Counted from the stretch's first letter, positions 27,456 to 38,194 are shown. The stretch: 64,000 nucleotides of DNA from Bacteroidota bacterium (GCA_023459355.1 JAEWUM010000048.1:1-64000); one strand, 5' to 3'. The notes: generated by a model from the letters alone, not told the origin. A program made the numbers and translations.

Positions 27456-28979
27456 TTATTCGTTGGGCGCTTTGGTAACCTTAAAGTTATCAAAAAAGAA
27501 CCTGTTCGATTTATTCAACCTGATTTGTTCCGAGTTTTCAATACCAGAGCGAATACGGAACTGTGTACGTGATGTTGCTCCATAAATGGTGGCTGTAACC
27601 GTTTTAAAAGATTCAGTTTGTTCCTGACCGGCATTGATCCACAATTCCACATTCATGAAATAACTTGTCAGAGCCTGACTGTTAATTGTTCCTCCATTTC
27701 TGACTTCCAGCACGATACCGTCCAAATCCGGTGTGCCTCGCGCTGAAGCATACATTGCCACATCAAAAGTAATTTGTACATTTATCGATTTATACAGAGC
27801 AATTGAAGAGAATGGAGGTGAAATCAGATCACTACCAACACTGGTTTTCCCGATTTTCATTAAACCGAGACGTAAATAAGTTGATCCCAGCTCCTGGCTC
27901 CAGTTGTATTTATTAATAGTATCCCTTTGCTCAGGTGTAATATTGGAGTTAGTGAAGCCCAACTCATTAGTCGGGAAGTTAGCCGGAGTTCCTCCAAATG
28001 TTTCAACAGTTATCCATGAAAAGTCTTCGCTGAAATACTCATATCCAACAGGTGTACCATCATCCACAACCGTCTGGAAGATAACTTCCTCTCCGGTTTT
28101 CCCGGGATCCTCCAGTAAAATAATATCGTCGATCCGGTAATTAATTTTATTTGCAACCACTTTGTAGTAAACAGAGGAAAGGTCAGCAACCTTATATTTG
28201 CTTTCTGCTTTAGCCCATCCGGACTGATTGCCGCTTCTGGTATATTTCAACGGCACCCAGCTTTCTCCGTCTTTGCTGATATACAGTTTCAGGTCATTGG
28301 CATTGAAAGTTTCAGGCGCATAAATACCAAAACTCAGGTTGAAGTACTCATCATCTCTGGTGCCAACCGGTCCCCAGCTGTAAGCTGATTCCAATGTTGA
28401 AAACAGAATGTTATTCCCCCCGGAGGCATTTGTGTATCCTTCAGATGGATTCTGATTGTCAACCAAAGCAGTATTAGCTCCCGAATACTTCGTAAGCAAA
28501 CTCCCGATACCGACTTTGGTCCATCCATCAAAGAAATTTACATCGACCTGTTGAGCAGCTTCTTTTCCCATATCTTCGAACAGGTAATAAATAACCTCAT
28601 CTTTGCTGTTCTGTGTTACCTGTATTTCTTTTTTTGTACCATCATAGGTTTCCAATATAACCTTTGCTGAACGCGATTCTCCATCATTCAAAGGAGCTTC
28701 AAACGAGAGTGTGGTCTCACCGGTTCCACCCACAGGCGAAACCGACAACCATTCTTCTTCCTGCTCAATTTTGAGTGTCCAGTAAATATTGGAAACAACA
28801 TCCACTGTGGCCGTATTACCTTCTTCGTTCATTCCAAGTCTGCTAAGCGTAAGCGTTGAGGTGCTCAGATTTACCTGAGGCTGTAGTACCACTTCATCTT
28901 CCACACAGGAAACTGCAAAAAATCCCAATGCAGCCATCAGCATGATGAAAGTAGTCCGTTTAAATAATGTCCTTTTCAT
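27456..28979 (-). CDS. BACON-domain surface lipoprotein with choice-of-anchor-like domains
   Basis: A lipoprotein with Cys at residue 25 (FAVSC) followed by VEDE, predicting surface exposure. Residues about 35-125 form a BACON domain (VVSNIYWTLKIEQEEEWLSV, then KVILETYDGTKKEIQVTQN). Two beta-sandwich regions follow: about 130-290 (YYLFEDMGKEAAQQVDVNFF, YFNLSFGIYAPETFNANDLK) and about 310-505 (YFSEDFSWITVETFGGTPAN, FFFDNFKVTKAP), resembling choice-of-anchor J or carbohydrate-binding folds. No catalytic motif was seen. It lies between two calcineurin-like phosphoesterase genes of locus B and probably binds the surface glycan. Confidence 0.7.
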   Translation of the reverse strand: MKRTLFKRTTFIMLMAALGFFAVSCVEDEVVLQPQVNLSTSTLTLSRLGMNEEGNTATVDVVSNIYWTLKIEQEEEWLSVSPVGGTGETTLSFEAPLNDGESRSAKVILETYDGTKKEIQVTQNSKDEVIYYLFEDMGKEAAQQVDVNFFDGWTKVGIGSLLTKYSGANTALVDNQNPSEGYTNASGGNNILFSTLESAYSWGPVGTRDDEYFNLSFGIYAPETFNANDLKLYISKDGESWVPLKYTRSGNQSGWAKAESKYKVADLSSVYYKVVANKINYRIDDIILLEDPGKTGEEVIFQTVVDDGTPVGYEYFSEDFSWITVETFGGTPANFPTNELGFTNSNITPEQRDTINKYNWSQELGSTYLRLGLMKIGKTSVGSDLISPPFSSIALYKSINVQITFDVAMYASARGTPDLDGIVLEVRNGGTINSQALTSYFMNVELWINAGQEQTESFKTVTATIYGATSRTQFRIRSGIENSEQIRLNKSNRFFFDNFKVTKAPNE

Positions 28980-29006
28980 TTTTTTATCAGATTAGAAGTT
29001 TAATTT

Positions 29007-30974
29007 TTATTCCATTGAAACTACAAATTGTTTGGGTCTTGTCATTGTCTCGGTATAGTTATTACCAAACCTGTCAGTTACCGTAATCTCCAGCGTTGAT
29101 GTTGAACTCCCGGCAATAACCTGAAACATGTGTGGATTATTACCGGTGGTAAAACCATCTGTAACAGAACCATTATCCCGCATACGCGGATAATCGTACG
29201 CTAATGTATGCAGTGGATCTTTTAAGAAAACCCGCTTCGTTGATAGTTTAGTCCCGTTTTCTTTCACATCGATTGACCATTCGGGATCATAATTCCAGAT
29301 ATTAATCAATACAGAATTATTAACCAACGAGGCATAATCGTCTTTCCGGTTTCCGCTTAATTTTTCCATGACCGGAAGCACATCACGACGACTAAAAAAT
29401 GCTTTTACACTATTCATGTCGTAAGTGCGAAACTGTTTTGATTTGCTCAGTCCGATTCCTTTATAATACCATTTGATATCCTGACTGTTCACCTCGAACA
29501 CAGCGTATCCGCTTGGAGAGCCATCAATACAAACATTCAGTCCGCTGGTTTTACCACTCCACCACCAGGTTTCGGATGTAGCTGCGATGTTGTGCTCCTG
29601 TATATTCGTGCCGATAGTCGTATAGCAATTGTTATGGGTGTGACCGTTCAGAAAATGCACATTGCTGAAACCATCGAAACACCGGTGAAACTCAGTCGCC
29701 TTATAAGAGGGATTAAATGTAAGCTGCGTTGTAAAGGTCGAATTATAGTTACTGGTACTTGGGCAATGGAAAGATACAATTACCGGTTTATTCTTGTCCT
29801 TCACAGCTGCTAAATCATCTTTTAACCAGTTTAGCTGTGTATTGGTTAAATACTTTTCATAATTCCTCTCCCCAACGGTTCCCAATAAGCCACCCGTGTT
29901 GATGAAAATCGTATTATCCAGAAAGATGTAGTGCACATCACCAATATCCATTGAATAATAGGTAGGACCAAGTGCTTTTTTGTATTTCTTTTCAGCATCA
30001 AAATCATTGGCATAATACGGATCATTGTCATGATTTCCCATGACGTGGTACATGGGTGCAGGAAATGATGAAACCGTAGTCACATAATTTGAAATATCAT
30101 AATTTCTGCTGTACCAGTATCCATCCCAGCTCATGTCCCCCAACACAATGGTGTACACCGGCTTGTCTGTCTGACTTTCAACAAACTGCCTGGCTTCAAC
30201 CATAAAACCATTGTTAAACTGCCCCATATCATTGTTGGATGTAGGCCCTCTGTTTGCCAGATGCATGTCGGTTGCAATCATAAGCACATGATTATCCTGC
30301 TGCACTTCAACCAATTCGAAATTATGTTGTTCGGCAGTTGTTGGTGCAGCAGTAAGCGTCGACCAGAAACCGGGAACTGCATTGTTGGTTGTTTTGGGCT
30401 GATATCCCGAAGGCGTACAGACAAAAACATAGCCATGCAATTTATCTGAATTAAGCCAGTAAAACCCATTTTCATCCGTTTCGGTCGTTGTAATCCCATC
30501 CGATACCCGAACTCCCTGAACCGGATTTGTCCCGCAATACACAGCTCCCTTAATGGTAGCGCCCTGTTTGTCGGGAACATTAAAATTCAGGATAATCGTA
30601 ATGGTTGTTGTTCCCAACTCCTGACGTTTCGTATCCCGCTGGACAAGAATGCTATATTGCCCGTTATTCAATGCTTCCGGGATAATAAAAGTTGCATAGG
30701 TATTCGTGAAGGTAGCGATGGTTACTACAACCTCATCATCTCCGGCTTTAAAAATTATTTCATCCCCGGCAGCAAAGCCTTTCCCACTGATGGCCTGTGA
30801 ATTTCCTTTCACCAGACTCATCTGCGAAGGGATAATCACATCCTTAATAAAGACTGTTTGCCCGGGATTATTCGGGTCGTCAGGATCCGGTTCAATCTTT
30901 TCACACCCATACAGGATGGATGTGAAAAAAATGACTAACAACAATTTTACAAGACTATTTGGCGAAATATACAT
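29007..30974 (-). CDS. IPT/TIG-domain calcineurin-like phosphoesterase lipoprotein
   Basis: A lipoprotein with Cys at residue 24 (LYGC) followed by EKIEPD. Residues about 40-130 look like an IPT/TIG domain (ISGKGFAAGDEIIF), as in surface glycan-binding proteins. A carboxypeptidase-regulatory-like domain (IKGAVYCGTNPVQGVRVSDG) leads to the metallophosphatase core from about 228: IATDMHLANRG (D236, H238), VLGDMSWDG, VMGNHDND, VSFHCPSTSNYN and NGHTHNN, a full ligand set including the D-x-H missing from the other two paralogues. The C-terminal beta domain ends near NNYTETMTRPKQ. Being lipid-anchored at the surface with a canonical active site, it is the best candidate for the first phosphodiester- or phosphomonoester-cleaving enzyme of locus B. 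Confidence 0.86.
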   Translation of the reverse strand: MYISPNSLVKLLLVIFFTSILYGCEKIEPDPDDPNNPGQTVFIKDVIIPSQMSLVKGNSQAISGKGFAAGDEIIFKAGDDEVVVTIATFTNTYATFIIPEALNNGQYSILVQRDTKRQELGTTTITIILNFNVPDKQGATIKGAVYCGTNPVQGVRVSDGITTTETDENGFYWLNSDKLHGYVFVCTPSGYQPKTTNNAVPGFWSTLTAAPTTAEQHNFELVEVQQDNHVLMIATDMHLANRGPTSNNDMGQFNNGFMVEARQFVESQTDKPVYTIVLGDMSWDGYWYSRNYDISNYVTTVSSFPAPMYHVMGNHDNDPYYANDFDAEKKYKKALGPTYYSMDIGDVHYIFLDNTIFINTGGLLGTVGERNYEKYLTNTQLNWLKDDLAAVKDKNKPVIVSFHCPSTSNYNSTFTTQLTFNPSYKATEFHRCFDGFSNVHFLNGHTHNNCYTTIGTNIQEHNIAATSETWWWSGKTSGLNVCIDGSPSGYAVFEVNSQDIKWYYKGIGLSKSKQFRTYDMNSVKAFFSRRDVLPVMEKLSGNRKDDYASLVNNSVLINIWNYDPEWSIDVKENGTKLSTKRVFLKDPLHTLAYDYPRMRDNGSVTDGFTTGNNPHMFQVIAGSSTSTLEITVTDRFGNNYTETMTRPKQFVVSME

Positions 30975-30990
30975 GTTAAAAATTTAAATA

Positions 30991-33123
30991 TTAGTTTTTC
31001 AACTGGGTAATTCTTATGAAGCCCAGACGGTTAGTTCCGGAAGTACCAATATTACTTCCGTTGAGTGTCGCGCGTTCCTGGCTGTTAACTCTCAGGCGAA
31101 TTACAAGATTCGATTTACCTTTCACAGCATCCGGCAGCTTGAATACATATTGCATCAGTTGCTGACTGTTATTGATATCACAAACCGTATAGTTGGATAC
31201 ATAATTCCACTGATTGAACGGAGTATTCTCGGCTTCTGCCCATTCAATCGTAAAATGGGCAGGACCAGAAGTACTGCTCGATGATGAAAACTGCAGGTAC
31301 AGAGCGCCCGGTCCGGTTGCATTCAGGGTACTGGTAGTAATTACCCAGGCTTCGCCCGAACTCCCTCCGGAAATACTGGACGATGGATTCCCCCACCAAT
31401 ACTGCGTGTTGATACCTTGATACGACAAATTATTATTGTACGCAATCGTAGGAGTTCCGTCCGCATTCAGGTCGCATGGCTCCATCCTCGCCTGGGAAGC
31501 TACATAATAAAACGCTTCAGCACTGCTGGAAGTTTGCACATTTTGATTTACCCTTCCGGTATATTTGAGGGTACCTGTACCGATGTATGCTGTAATCGTA
31601 CTTAACGCAACCGTATTGGTTGGCCACGGTCCCATTTGCATAATGTCCTTTGAGAGCGCGGTATTCTTATCTGCTGAAACCTTGTTGTCTTCATTATTCC
31701 GGATTCTGATAAAATAACTGGTTACGTTATTTTTCACCCGTTTCATAACAATACCGGTAAGTGAGCCAGAGCCCCATGGCATTACAATTTTAAACCTGTC
31801 GAGGAAAGAAGGTGAAGTGTACATCTTAACTGTATTTCCTTTCTTATCCCTTACCAAATGTCCGTAATTATCGGTATCATCGGCAAATGGTTCAGCTGTA
31901 GCAGTCCAGTTAGCAGGTTTCTTATTATAATACGTCTCTGTGATGTTCACATAGGTACCATAAGGCAACGGGAACTCAACTTCTTTCAATGTAACCAGCG
32001 CATTCTCATACTGATCCAGGTTCACGAGTTCAGTAATCTCAATTGGAGTTATCCCTGAAGTCGGAGTAGCATCGTGTACAAATGATGGCGAGAAGGATTC
32101 AACTTTACTTGCCTTTGATGATGCATCAAGCACAAATGAAGCGCCATACATGTGTACCTTCACCTTTTCGTTCAGATTGAAGGTGTTGTCATCAGCGTTT
32201 GTAAATTCGATCCACACCCCTTTGTTACTTTCATCCTGAACTACCATCTGCGTTTTGGCAAGTGCCTGTTTACTACGATCGCTGATTACATACCCTTCGA
32301 TGTACAGGTTATCGTCAATTGTCCCAACACCCGAAGGCCCGACACGCGACAACAAGTCCGCAACAGTTACCTTGGTTGCATTACTGAAATCATTGGCCAA
32401 ATCCAGTTGTTTGATATACATGGTGACCGATTCTTCCACCCCAATCATGGAGAAAGTAATCGAACCCTCGCGTTGTACGGCAGGATTCTGACCGATAATA
32501 ATTTGTTGTGTTGAGTCGGTAACCTCACCAATTGTGATCCAGCTGTCGTTGGTAGTAGCCTGCCAGGCAATGTTGGCTGTTACCTTCACAACAAATGTTT
32601 CACCCAGTGAAGATACAAATTTAGGTGTCGTTGAATAATTAATGGCCAAACTCGGTGGTGCAGGATCCTGACTAATAGAAATGCTACCCATTATTTGTCC
32701 GGCAACATTCAACAGGTTTATAGCATAATCCCTGGGATAAGCTGATAGATTAGGAGTTGCCTTGATGCCAAACCTGCCATCACCTTTTCCTTCCGCAGGC
32801 CATATTTCAACCCAGGTCTCGTGACCTTCTCCCGGCGACAATTTCCATTTTCCCACATTTGATTCCACATAGAAATACCGGCTGCCTCCCTGTTGAGGAA
32901 AACTGCAAATATAATCGGCTGGCAACAAAGAATCCATCTCGATACCATCCGAATTCTTATAGGTTATACCAAAGGCCACATCAGTACCACCGATATCATC
33001 CGGTTTATCTTCATCGCACGAAGAAACCAATGCGCACCCTATGATTGTTACGAATAAAAGGAAGACACTTTTCCAGTTTCGTGTTTTTTGCATAATACGA
33101 TTTATTTTCATTTTATTTTTCAT
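30991..33123 (-). CDS. BACON/DUF5689-type surface lipoprotein
   Basis: A lipoprotein (LVSSC, Cys at about residue 36 if the first ATG is used) with CDEDKPDD after the cleavage site, a strong surface signal. Residues about 70-250 contain two BACON-like repeats, the second with VKVTANIAWQATTNDSWITI. Residues about 250-470 resemble DUF5689, an OB-fold-like module (NLYIEGYVISDRSKQALAKT, KVKVHMYGASFVLDASS). The C-terminal part (about 500-710) is a carbohydrate-binding-like beta-sandwich (LYLQFSSSSSTSGPAHFTIEW). It follows the SusD gene, the typical slot of a SusE/SusF-like or other surface glycan-binding protein. No enzyme motif was found. Confidence 0.75.
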   Translation of the reverse strand: MKNKMKINRIMQKTRNWKSVFLLFVTIIGCALVSSCDEDKPDDIGGTDVAFGITYKNSDGIEMDSLLPADYICSFPQQGGSRYFYVESNVGKWKLSPGEGHETWVEIWPAEGKGDGRFGIKATPNLSAYPRDYAINLLNVAGQIMGSISISQDPAPPSLAINYSTTPKFVSSLGETFVVKVTANIAWQATTNDSWITIGEVTDSTQQIIIGQNPAVQREGSITFSMIGVEESVTMYIKQLDLANDFSNATKVTVADLLSRVGPSGVGTIDDNLYIEGYVISDRSKQALAKTQMVVQDESNKGVWIEFTNADDNTFNLNEKVKVHMYGASFVLDASSKASKVESFSPSFVHDATPTSGITPIEITELVNLDQYENALVTLKEVEFPLPYGTYVNITETYYNKKPANWTATAEPFADDTDNYGHLVRDKKGNTVKMYTSPSFLDRFKIVMPWGSGSLTGIVMKRVKNNVTSYFIRIRNNEDNKVSADKNTALSKDIMQMGPWPTNTVALSTITAYIGTGTLKYTGRVNQNVQTSSSAEAFYYVASQARMEPCDLNADGTPTIAYNNNLSYQGINTQYWWGNPSSSISGGSSGEAWVITTSTLNATGPGALYLQFSSSSSTSGPAHFTIEWAEAENTPFNQWNYVSNYTVCDINNSQQLMQYVFKLPDAVKGKSNLVIRLRVNSQERATLNGSNIGTSGTNRLGFIRITQLKN

Positions 33124-33171
33124 CTGTAAAATTATAAATTGATGTCAGATGTAATATCCCCGATAATTGAC

Positions 33172-34737
33172 TTATTTAATTGCTGCTGCTGCCCTGCTCC
33201 ACCAGACCGGTGTTCTCATATCATCACCACCTCCGTAATCAGCCTTCAGCCTATCCACTGCAACCTGATAGTTTGTAGGATTTGTCTTAGCCGTATTAAT
33301 TGGATATTCAAAACGCATAGGCAGGATGTGGTCGTTAAATGTACCAACCCCGATATTCAGTTTCGGGAAACCAGTACGACGGTAATCATGCCAGGCTTCG
33401 TAACCCACCCAGAACATCGCTATATATTTCTGGTTCAGGATATTTTCCAGTCTTCCATCGTAGGGAGCATAATTATCAATAAAATTGGTAATAGCTTCAT
33501 CTGTAATCCCCGCTTTGTTCGGGTCAACACCCACCCAGTATTTTATGGATTCTGTGATTGCACTGCGATAGTAGGCAGAAGCCGCGTCATCGCCACCCGG
33601 GATAGCACCTAATTTGGCGGCTTCACAAAGAATAAACAACACTTCATCATATTTCATCAATGAATAAGGTGAAGTATATCCTCCCAACACACTTTTGTTC
33701 AGTCGTGCTGAATTGTCCGAATCAGTATCCTGGGAACCAGCGCCACTGGCAACCCCTTTCCATGCTCCGCCACGTTGAACAAAGTAAGTGGAAATACGCG
33801 GGTCATTCTGCTCATCCATCATACTTACAATTTGTTCAGCGGCATTTCTTCCGTTAAATGCTCCATCGGTCTGGTCACCAAAACTATTGATAAAAGGTGT
33901 AATACCCGAATAAAAAATTGTTGCGTTATCAGCATTGCTTGTAAAAACAGGATATTTAATCGGGTCATTGAGTATTTCATTGATTTTTTCGAAAACAGTC
34001 AGTTCCTGCGTTCCGTCACCTGAAACAGTCATTTTCAGGTTACTGCGGTTACTTAATCTCATCAACAACCTCAGATAAAGTGAGTTGTTAAATTTCTTCC
34101 ATTTAGCGATATTTCCACCATAAATCAGATCTTTCGATGGTGTTTTAATGGATTGATTTACATCGAATAAATTATTGGCTTTTTCAAGGGTTGCAAAAAG
34201 TTGTTTATAGACATCCTCCTGTTTATCAAATACCGGAAAAAGGGTTGTTTCTTCCACATAGTTATTGTCTTCATCGTAGTAGGGAAGACTGCGGAAAGCT
34301 TCACTGCAAGGAATATCACCAAAAATGTCCGTTGCATTTGACAGATACAGAGTCCTCAAAGTAAGCGCAATAGCTTCGGTATTAACATCCTTCTTTCCTT
34401 CCAGCCGTGCCAGTTGTCTCATGTGATTTGCATTGGCAGCCCAGACCAACAGACTGTTCCAGGTACTTGCCATCACCGAATTACCTATCACATACCTGTG
34501 ATAAGCATTGTTTGAGGTTCCAGACACCGTGTACTGTATCAGTTCGCCCGTAAAAAGCCAGGTACGGTAGCGCATGCCGTCGGCACCGGAGAATATCGTT
34601 TCCTCCAGGAGGTTAACCGGAGAAATATCCCAATACTTGGGAACATTCGGATTGTCGTTGAGTTCTTCAAATCCTGAACTGCATGAAAATTGAAACGCGA
34701 CAATCAAGGTCAGAATAATATAAATTAGGTTTTTCAT
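33172..34737 (-). CDS. SusD/RagB-type nutrient-binding lipoprotein (locus B)
   Basis: Surface lid of the second SusC channel. Signal ends at Cys 19 (FQFSC) followed by SSGFEELNDNPNVP, which places it in the SusD_2-like subgroup. Other typical features are LRTLYLSNATDIFGDIPCSE, KWKKFNNSLYLRLLMRLSN, RISTYFVQRGG and the C-terminal LENILNQKYIAMFWVGYEAW, followed by DYRRTGFPKL. Length 521. The gene lies 13 bases after susC of locus B. Its subgroup differs from the SusD of locus A, so the two pairs were acquired or evolved separately and probably bind different oligomers. Confidence 0.94.
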   Translation of the reverse strand: MKNLIYIILTLIVAFQFSCSSGFEELNDNPNVPKYWDISPVNLLEETIFSGADGMRYRTWLFTGELIQYTVSGTSNNAYHRYVIGNSVMASTWNSLLVWAANANHMRQLARLEGKKDVNTEAIALTLRTLYLSNATDIFGDIPCSEAFRSLPYYDEDNNYVEETTLFPVFDKQEDVYKQLFATLEKANNLFDVNQSIKTPSKDLIYGGNIAKWKKFNNSLYLRLLMRLSNRSNLKMTVSGDGTQELTVFEKINEILNDPIKYPVFTSNADNATIFYSGITPFINSFGDQTDGAFNGRNAAEQIVSMMDEQNDPRISTYFVQRGGAWKGVASGAGSQDTDSDNSARLNKSVLGGYTSPYSLMKYDEVLFILCEAAKLGAIPGGDDAASAYYRSAITESIKYWVGVDPNKAGITDEAITNFIDNYAPYDGRLENILNQKYIAMFWVGYEAWHDYRRTGFPKLNIGVGTFNDHILPMRFEYPINTAKTNPTNYQVAVDRLKADYGGGDDMRTPVWWSRAAAAIK

Positions 34738-34750
34738 TTGTTTAGTGATT

Positions 34751-37700
34751 TTAGAATGAAACTTTCAGATTAAACCCATAAGTACGTGTCATCGGATAAC
34801 CACCGGTTTCCACCCCCCTGTTCAAAGAACCGCCACCAAAAGCTGCCACTTCGGGATCATATTGAGGCCAGTCAGTCAACATAAACAAGTTGGTTGCATA
34901 AACTCCAACGAAAGCACTTTGAATAAATCCGATTTTTTTGAGGGTAGTCGCAGGCAATTTGTAATCCAACCGGCATTCTTTCATTTTCAGAAAACTGGTG
35001 CTGAATGTGTTTTGTTCCACATTATTTCTATTCCAGACAACGGTATTGTAATAGTCCACAATATCAGTCGTTATCTTTGTGTTTTTCGTATATGTCCCAT
35101 CCGGATTCAGGTTCACCCCTTCGTGAATCAACCCTTCGTAACGACCTTCCAGCGTATTTGTTAATTTACCCATATAGGATAAAGCAAAATTTGTTACCGA
35201 ATAGGCCTTTCCGCCATATTGCCCCGCAAAAGTCATGTTCAACGTGAAGTTCTTATACGAGATGGTCTGAGTCATACCCGCTTTCCAGTCCGGAAAAATA
35301 CTTCCGAGATCCAGGAGTTCTTCTCCCAAAACCGGGTTACCTGTTACCGGATCCACAATTACCTGACCGGCTACGTTTACTTTTTGGTTACCATCCATAT
35401 AATAAGCACCTTCAGGAGCACGCAGGTATCCTGCTCCATAAATACGACCCAATTCAGTGCCAGGGAAAGCATATACAAAAACCCTACTTCCAACCGTATT
35501 ACTGGTGTTGAGCTGCCATAGTTCCACGCCCGGAGCCAATTCTACCAGTTTATTCCAGTTTTTGCTCCAGTTCAGATTCATATACCAATTCCATTTTTTA
35601 GATCTTAAGGGCTGAATCCGGGTAGCAATCTCAATCCCCTTGTTTGTAACCTTACCAGCATTGATTACCTGTGATGATGCACCTGTTTCCCATGATGTGG
35701 GAACATTAATAATCTGATTGGTAGTCGCGGCGTCATAATAAGTGACATCAAAACTCAGGCGATTACGGAACAAACGGGTGTCAATCCCAATTTCCCAGCT
35801 TTCAATATTTTCGGGTTTCAGGTTTTTATTCCGGATAACTCCCGACAAAGTATAGGCACTTGTAAAATCACTGTTGTTGTACACCTGATCAAGCTGATAA
35901 GGATCGGTATCATTACCCACATTCGCCCACGAAGCCCTTACTTTCATAATATCAACCCAGGGCGCATTTTCCTTGAAATTAAAGGCCTGATCAAGCAACA
36001 AACTGGTGTTCACTGAAGGATAAAAATAGGAGTTATTCCCTTTAGCCAGTGTACTTGACCAGTCGTTTCGACCAGTAACTTCAGCAAACAAAATTCCTTT
36101 CCAGTCGGCTGAAATGAATCCGAAGAAACTATTGATACTTTTATCCCTGCGAATGTTTGACGAAATAATCTGGCCATCGCTGTTTTGTAACTGATACACA
36201 TTGTATGTAAACAACTTGGGAGCAGTTTGCGTAATAGCTCTGTATTTATTTACCATGTTGTTGCCACCAAAGCTGGCATTCAGGTCGAAATCACCGAATT
36301 TATTTTTATAACTCAGCAAGAAATCGTTATTCATTTCGAAGGAATTCACATTTTGCTCGCGATACATACCGGTTCTGTTGGATACAGAGTAATATGGCTT
36401 GCGCTGTGTACGGAATTCTCCACTCCAGTCCATTCCTGTGCGGGCAATCAAAGTCAGTTTTTTAGGAATAAGGTTGATGGTAATACTTGCATTCCCAAAA
36501 ACCCTGTCGCGTGACATGTCATTTAACTGTTCGTAAACCTGAAAATAAGGGTTGTCGCTGTCGTAGTTAATTAAATTGCTGGTACCCATATTTTCCTGGT
36601 GAATCTGTTTTAATCTTCCTGAAAAATACTCCTCTTTAAAATCATCGATATCAACGGCTGCCGGAGCCCAGATCAGGGTATACAAAGGCGAAGATGTGCT
36701 GTAACCGGACATCGGCAGGTTATCACTATTCTTTCTGTAATACGTCATTTTCGTCGACATCGTGATATATTTATTAATTTCCTGCGTTGCCGAGAAATTA
36801 ATATTCTGCGAGTTGTACCCTGTATTCGGCACAATCCACTCGTTGCGCGTATCTCTTATCGAGAAACGGAATGAGCCTCCTTTACCTGTATTGGAATCAA
36901 TTGAAACGCTGTTATTATATGTAGCTCCGGTTTCGAAGAAACCTTTATACCAATCTTTTGGTTCGTAAGGCAGCAGTTCAAACTCATTGGTCTCCCAGTT
37001 TTTGGAAGCATACATATAACGCATTTGCCCATCAAACTTCTCCCCGAAATTATAACGAGACCAGAAACGGGATGTTCCCCCTACAGTCCACCAGGAGAAT
37101 GGTTTGGGAACTACATCATCCTTTCTGTTGTTTTTACTGTAATTCCCTGCTCCGTATTCATTCTGAAAATCGGGCCAGAAGCCAGCTTGTTCAAGCGTTA
37201 ATGAGGAGTTGACTGTTACGCCCAGTCCCTTTGATTTACTTCCCGACCGTGTTGTGATAATGATGGCGCCATTTGCCGCCCTGGAACCATAAAGAGCGGT
37301 TGCTGAAGGACCTTTCAGCACTGAAACAGACTCTATGTCTTCCGGGTTCAAATCGCCCGCACCACCACCGTAGTCGATGGGTGCATCTGCATTTGAATAA
37401 CCGCCACCGGTATTGCTCGGCGTGATGTCGCTGTTCAGTGGAATACCGTCAATCACAAATAATGCAGTGTTTTTATCGTGCGAAAGCGAACCCTCACCAC
37501 GCAAGGTAACACGCATGGATCCCCCGGGACCTGCCGACGACTGATCGAAATTCAAACCGGCCACTTTACCTGCCAGTCCGCTCATCCAGTTATTGGAAAC
37601 CGTATTGTTCAGTTCCTCACTGGTAACTTTTGAAATAGCATAACCCAAAGCCTTGTCAGCCTTTTTGATACCAAGAGCTGTTACCGTAACTTCATCCAGC

Positions 37701-38119
37701 TGGAACAAAGTCGGACGAAGGGTTATGTTTACGACTTTCACTTCCGATTCATCAATATTAACATTGATGGATTGCTTCTCATGTCCAATGTAACTGGCTT
37801 CGATAACCTGTTTACCAGCGGGGACATTAGTCAATACATACCGACCCTGCATGTTTGTTACCGTACCGATGGATGTACCTTTGACAATAACAGATACGCC
37901 CAACAACAATTCTCCCGAATCATCCTTAATTTCTCCGGTAATTCTCGCTGTTTTCTTTTGCTGAAAAGTTTCCGTAGCGTGGTTATTTTCTGTTGAGGCA
38001 AACGACTCAACAGGATAACCTGAAAACAAGCAAAGCAACAAGCTTATATTAAATAAGCTCCACTTGAGGTTTAATACTAAAGGAATCTTTTTCCCTTTCA
38101 TAAATAGTTCCTTTTTCAT
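34751..38119 (-). CDS. SusC/RagA TonB-linked outer-membrane channel (locus B)
   Basis: TonB-dependent channel for the locus B oligomer. The start at 38119 is one of three close ATGs (38125, 38119, 38101). Unlike the locus A channel it has no STN domain: after the export signal (KWSLFNISLLLCLFSG) a carboxypeptidase-regulatory-like domain follows directly (ITGEIKDDSGELLLGVSVIV), then LDEVTVTALGIKKADKALGY, the plug (RVTLRGEGSL, VSVLKGPSATALYGSRAANG) and a long barrel ending in TYGFNLKVSF. About 1120 residues, complete. Without an STN domain and without a nearby sigma/FecR pair, this locus must be regulated differently from locus A. Confidence 0.95.
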   Translation of the reverse strand: MKKELFMKGKKIPLVLNLKWSLFNISLLLCLFSGYPVESFASTENNHATETFQQKKTARITGEIKDDSGELLLGVSVIVKGTSIGTVTNMQGRYVLTNVPAGKQVIEASYIGHEKQSINVNIDESEVKVVNITLRPTLFQLDEVTVTALGIKKADKALGYAISKVTSEELNNTVSNNWMSGLAGKVAGLNFDQSSAGPGGSMRVTLRGEGSLSHDKNTALFVIDGIPLNSDITPSNTGGGYSNADAPIDYGGGAGDLNPEDIESVSVLKGPSATALYGSRAANGAIIITTRSGSKSKGLGVTVNSSLTLEQAGFWPDFQNEYGAGNYSKNNRKDDVVPKPFSWWTVGGTSRFWSRYNFGEKFDGQMRYMYASKNWETNEFELLPYEPKDWYKGFFETGATYNNSVSIDSNTGKGGSFRFSIRDTRNEWIVPNTGYNSQNINFSATQEINKYITMSTKMTYYRKNSDNLPMSGYSTSSPLYTLIWAPAAVDIDDFKEEYFSGRLKQIHQENMGTSNLINYDSDNPYFQVYEQLNDMSRDRVFGNASITINLIPKKLTLIARTGMDWSGEFRTQRKPYYSVSNRTGMYREQNVNSFEMNNDFLLSYKNKFGDFDLNASFGGNNMVNKYRAITQTAPKLFTYNVYQLQNSDGQIISSNIRRDKSINSFFGFISADWKGILFAEVTGRNDWSSTLAKGNNSYFYPSVNTSLLLDQAFNFKENAPWVDIMKVRASWANVGNDTDPYQLDQVYNNSDFTSAYTLSGVIRNKNLKPENIESWEIGIDTRLFRNRLSFDVTYYDAATTNQIINVPTSWETGASSQVINAGKVTNKGIEIATRIQPLRSKKWNWYMNLNWSKNWNKLVELAPGVELWQLNTSNTVGSRVFVYAFPGTELGRIYGAGYLRAPEGAYYMDGNQKVNVAGQVIVDPVTGNPVLGEELLDLGSIFPDWKAGMTQTISYKNFTLNMTFAGQYGGKAYSVTNFALSYMGKLTNTLEGRYEGLIHEGVNLNPDGTYTKNTKITTDIVDYYNTVVWNRNNVEQNTFSTSFLKMKECRLDYKLPATTLKKIGFIQSAFVGVYATNLFMLTDWPQYDPEVAAFGGGSLNRGVETGGYPMTRTYGFNLKVSF

Positions 38120-38164
38120 GTGCATTAGAATATTATATTTAATTTTCCTTTATTTTTTTGTTAA

Positions 38165-38172
38165 CAAATTTA
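38165..38172 (-). promoter_or_regulatory. Putative -7 element for the locus B susC operon
   Basis: Minus-strand TAAATTTG matches TAnnTTTG and lies 45 bases before the susC start, giving a leader of about 40 bases. The upstream half of the promoter would fall at the 3' end of glpQ. No clear -33 TTTG was found. Confidence 0.45.
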
Positions 38173-38194
38173 GTGACTTCATATTGCACTATTG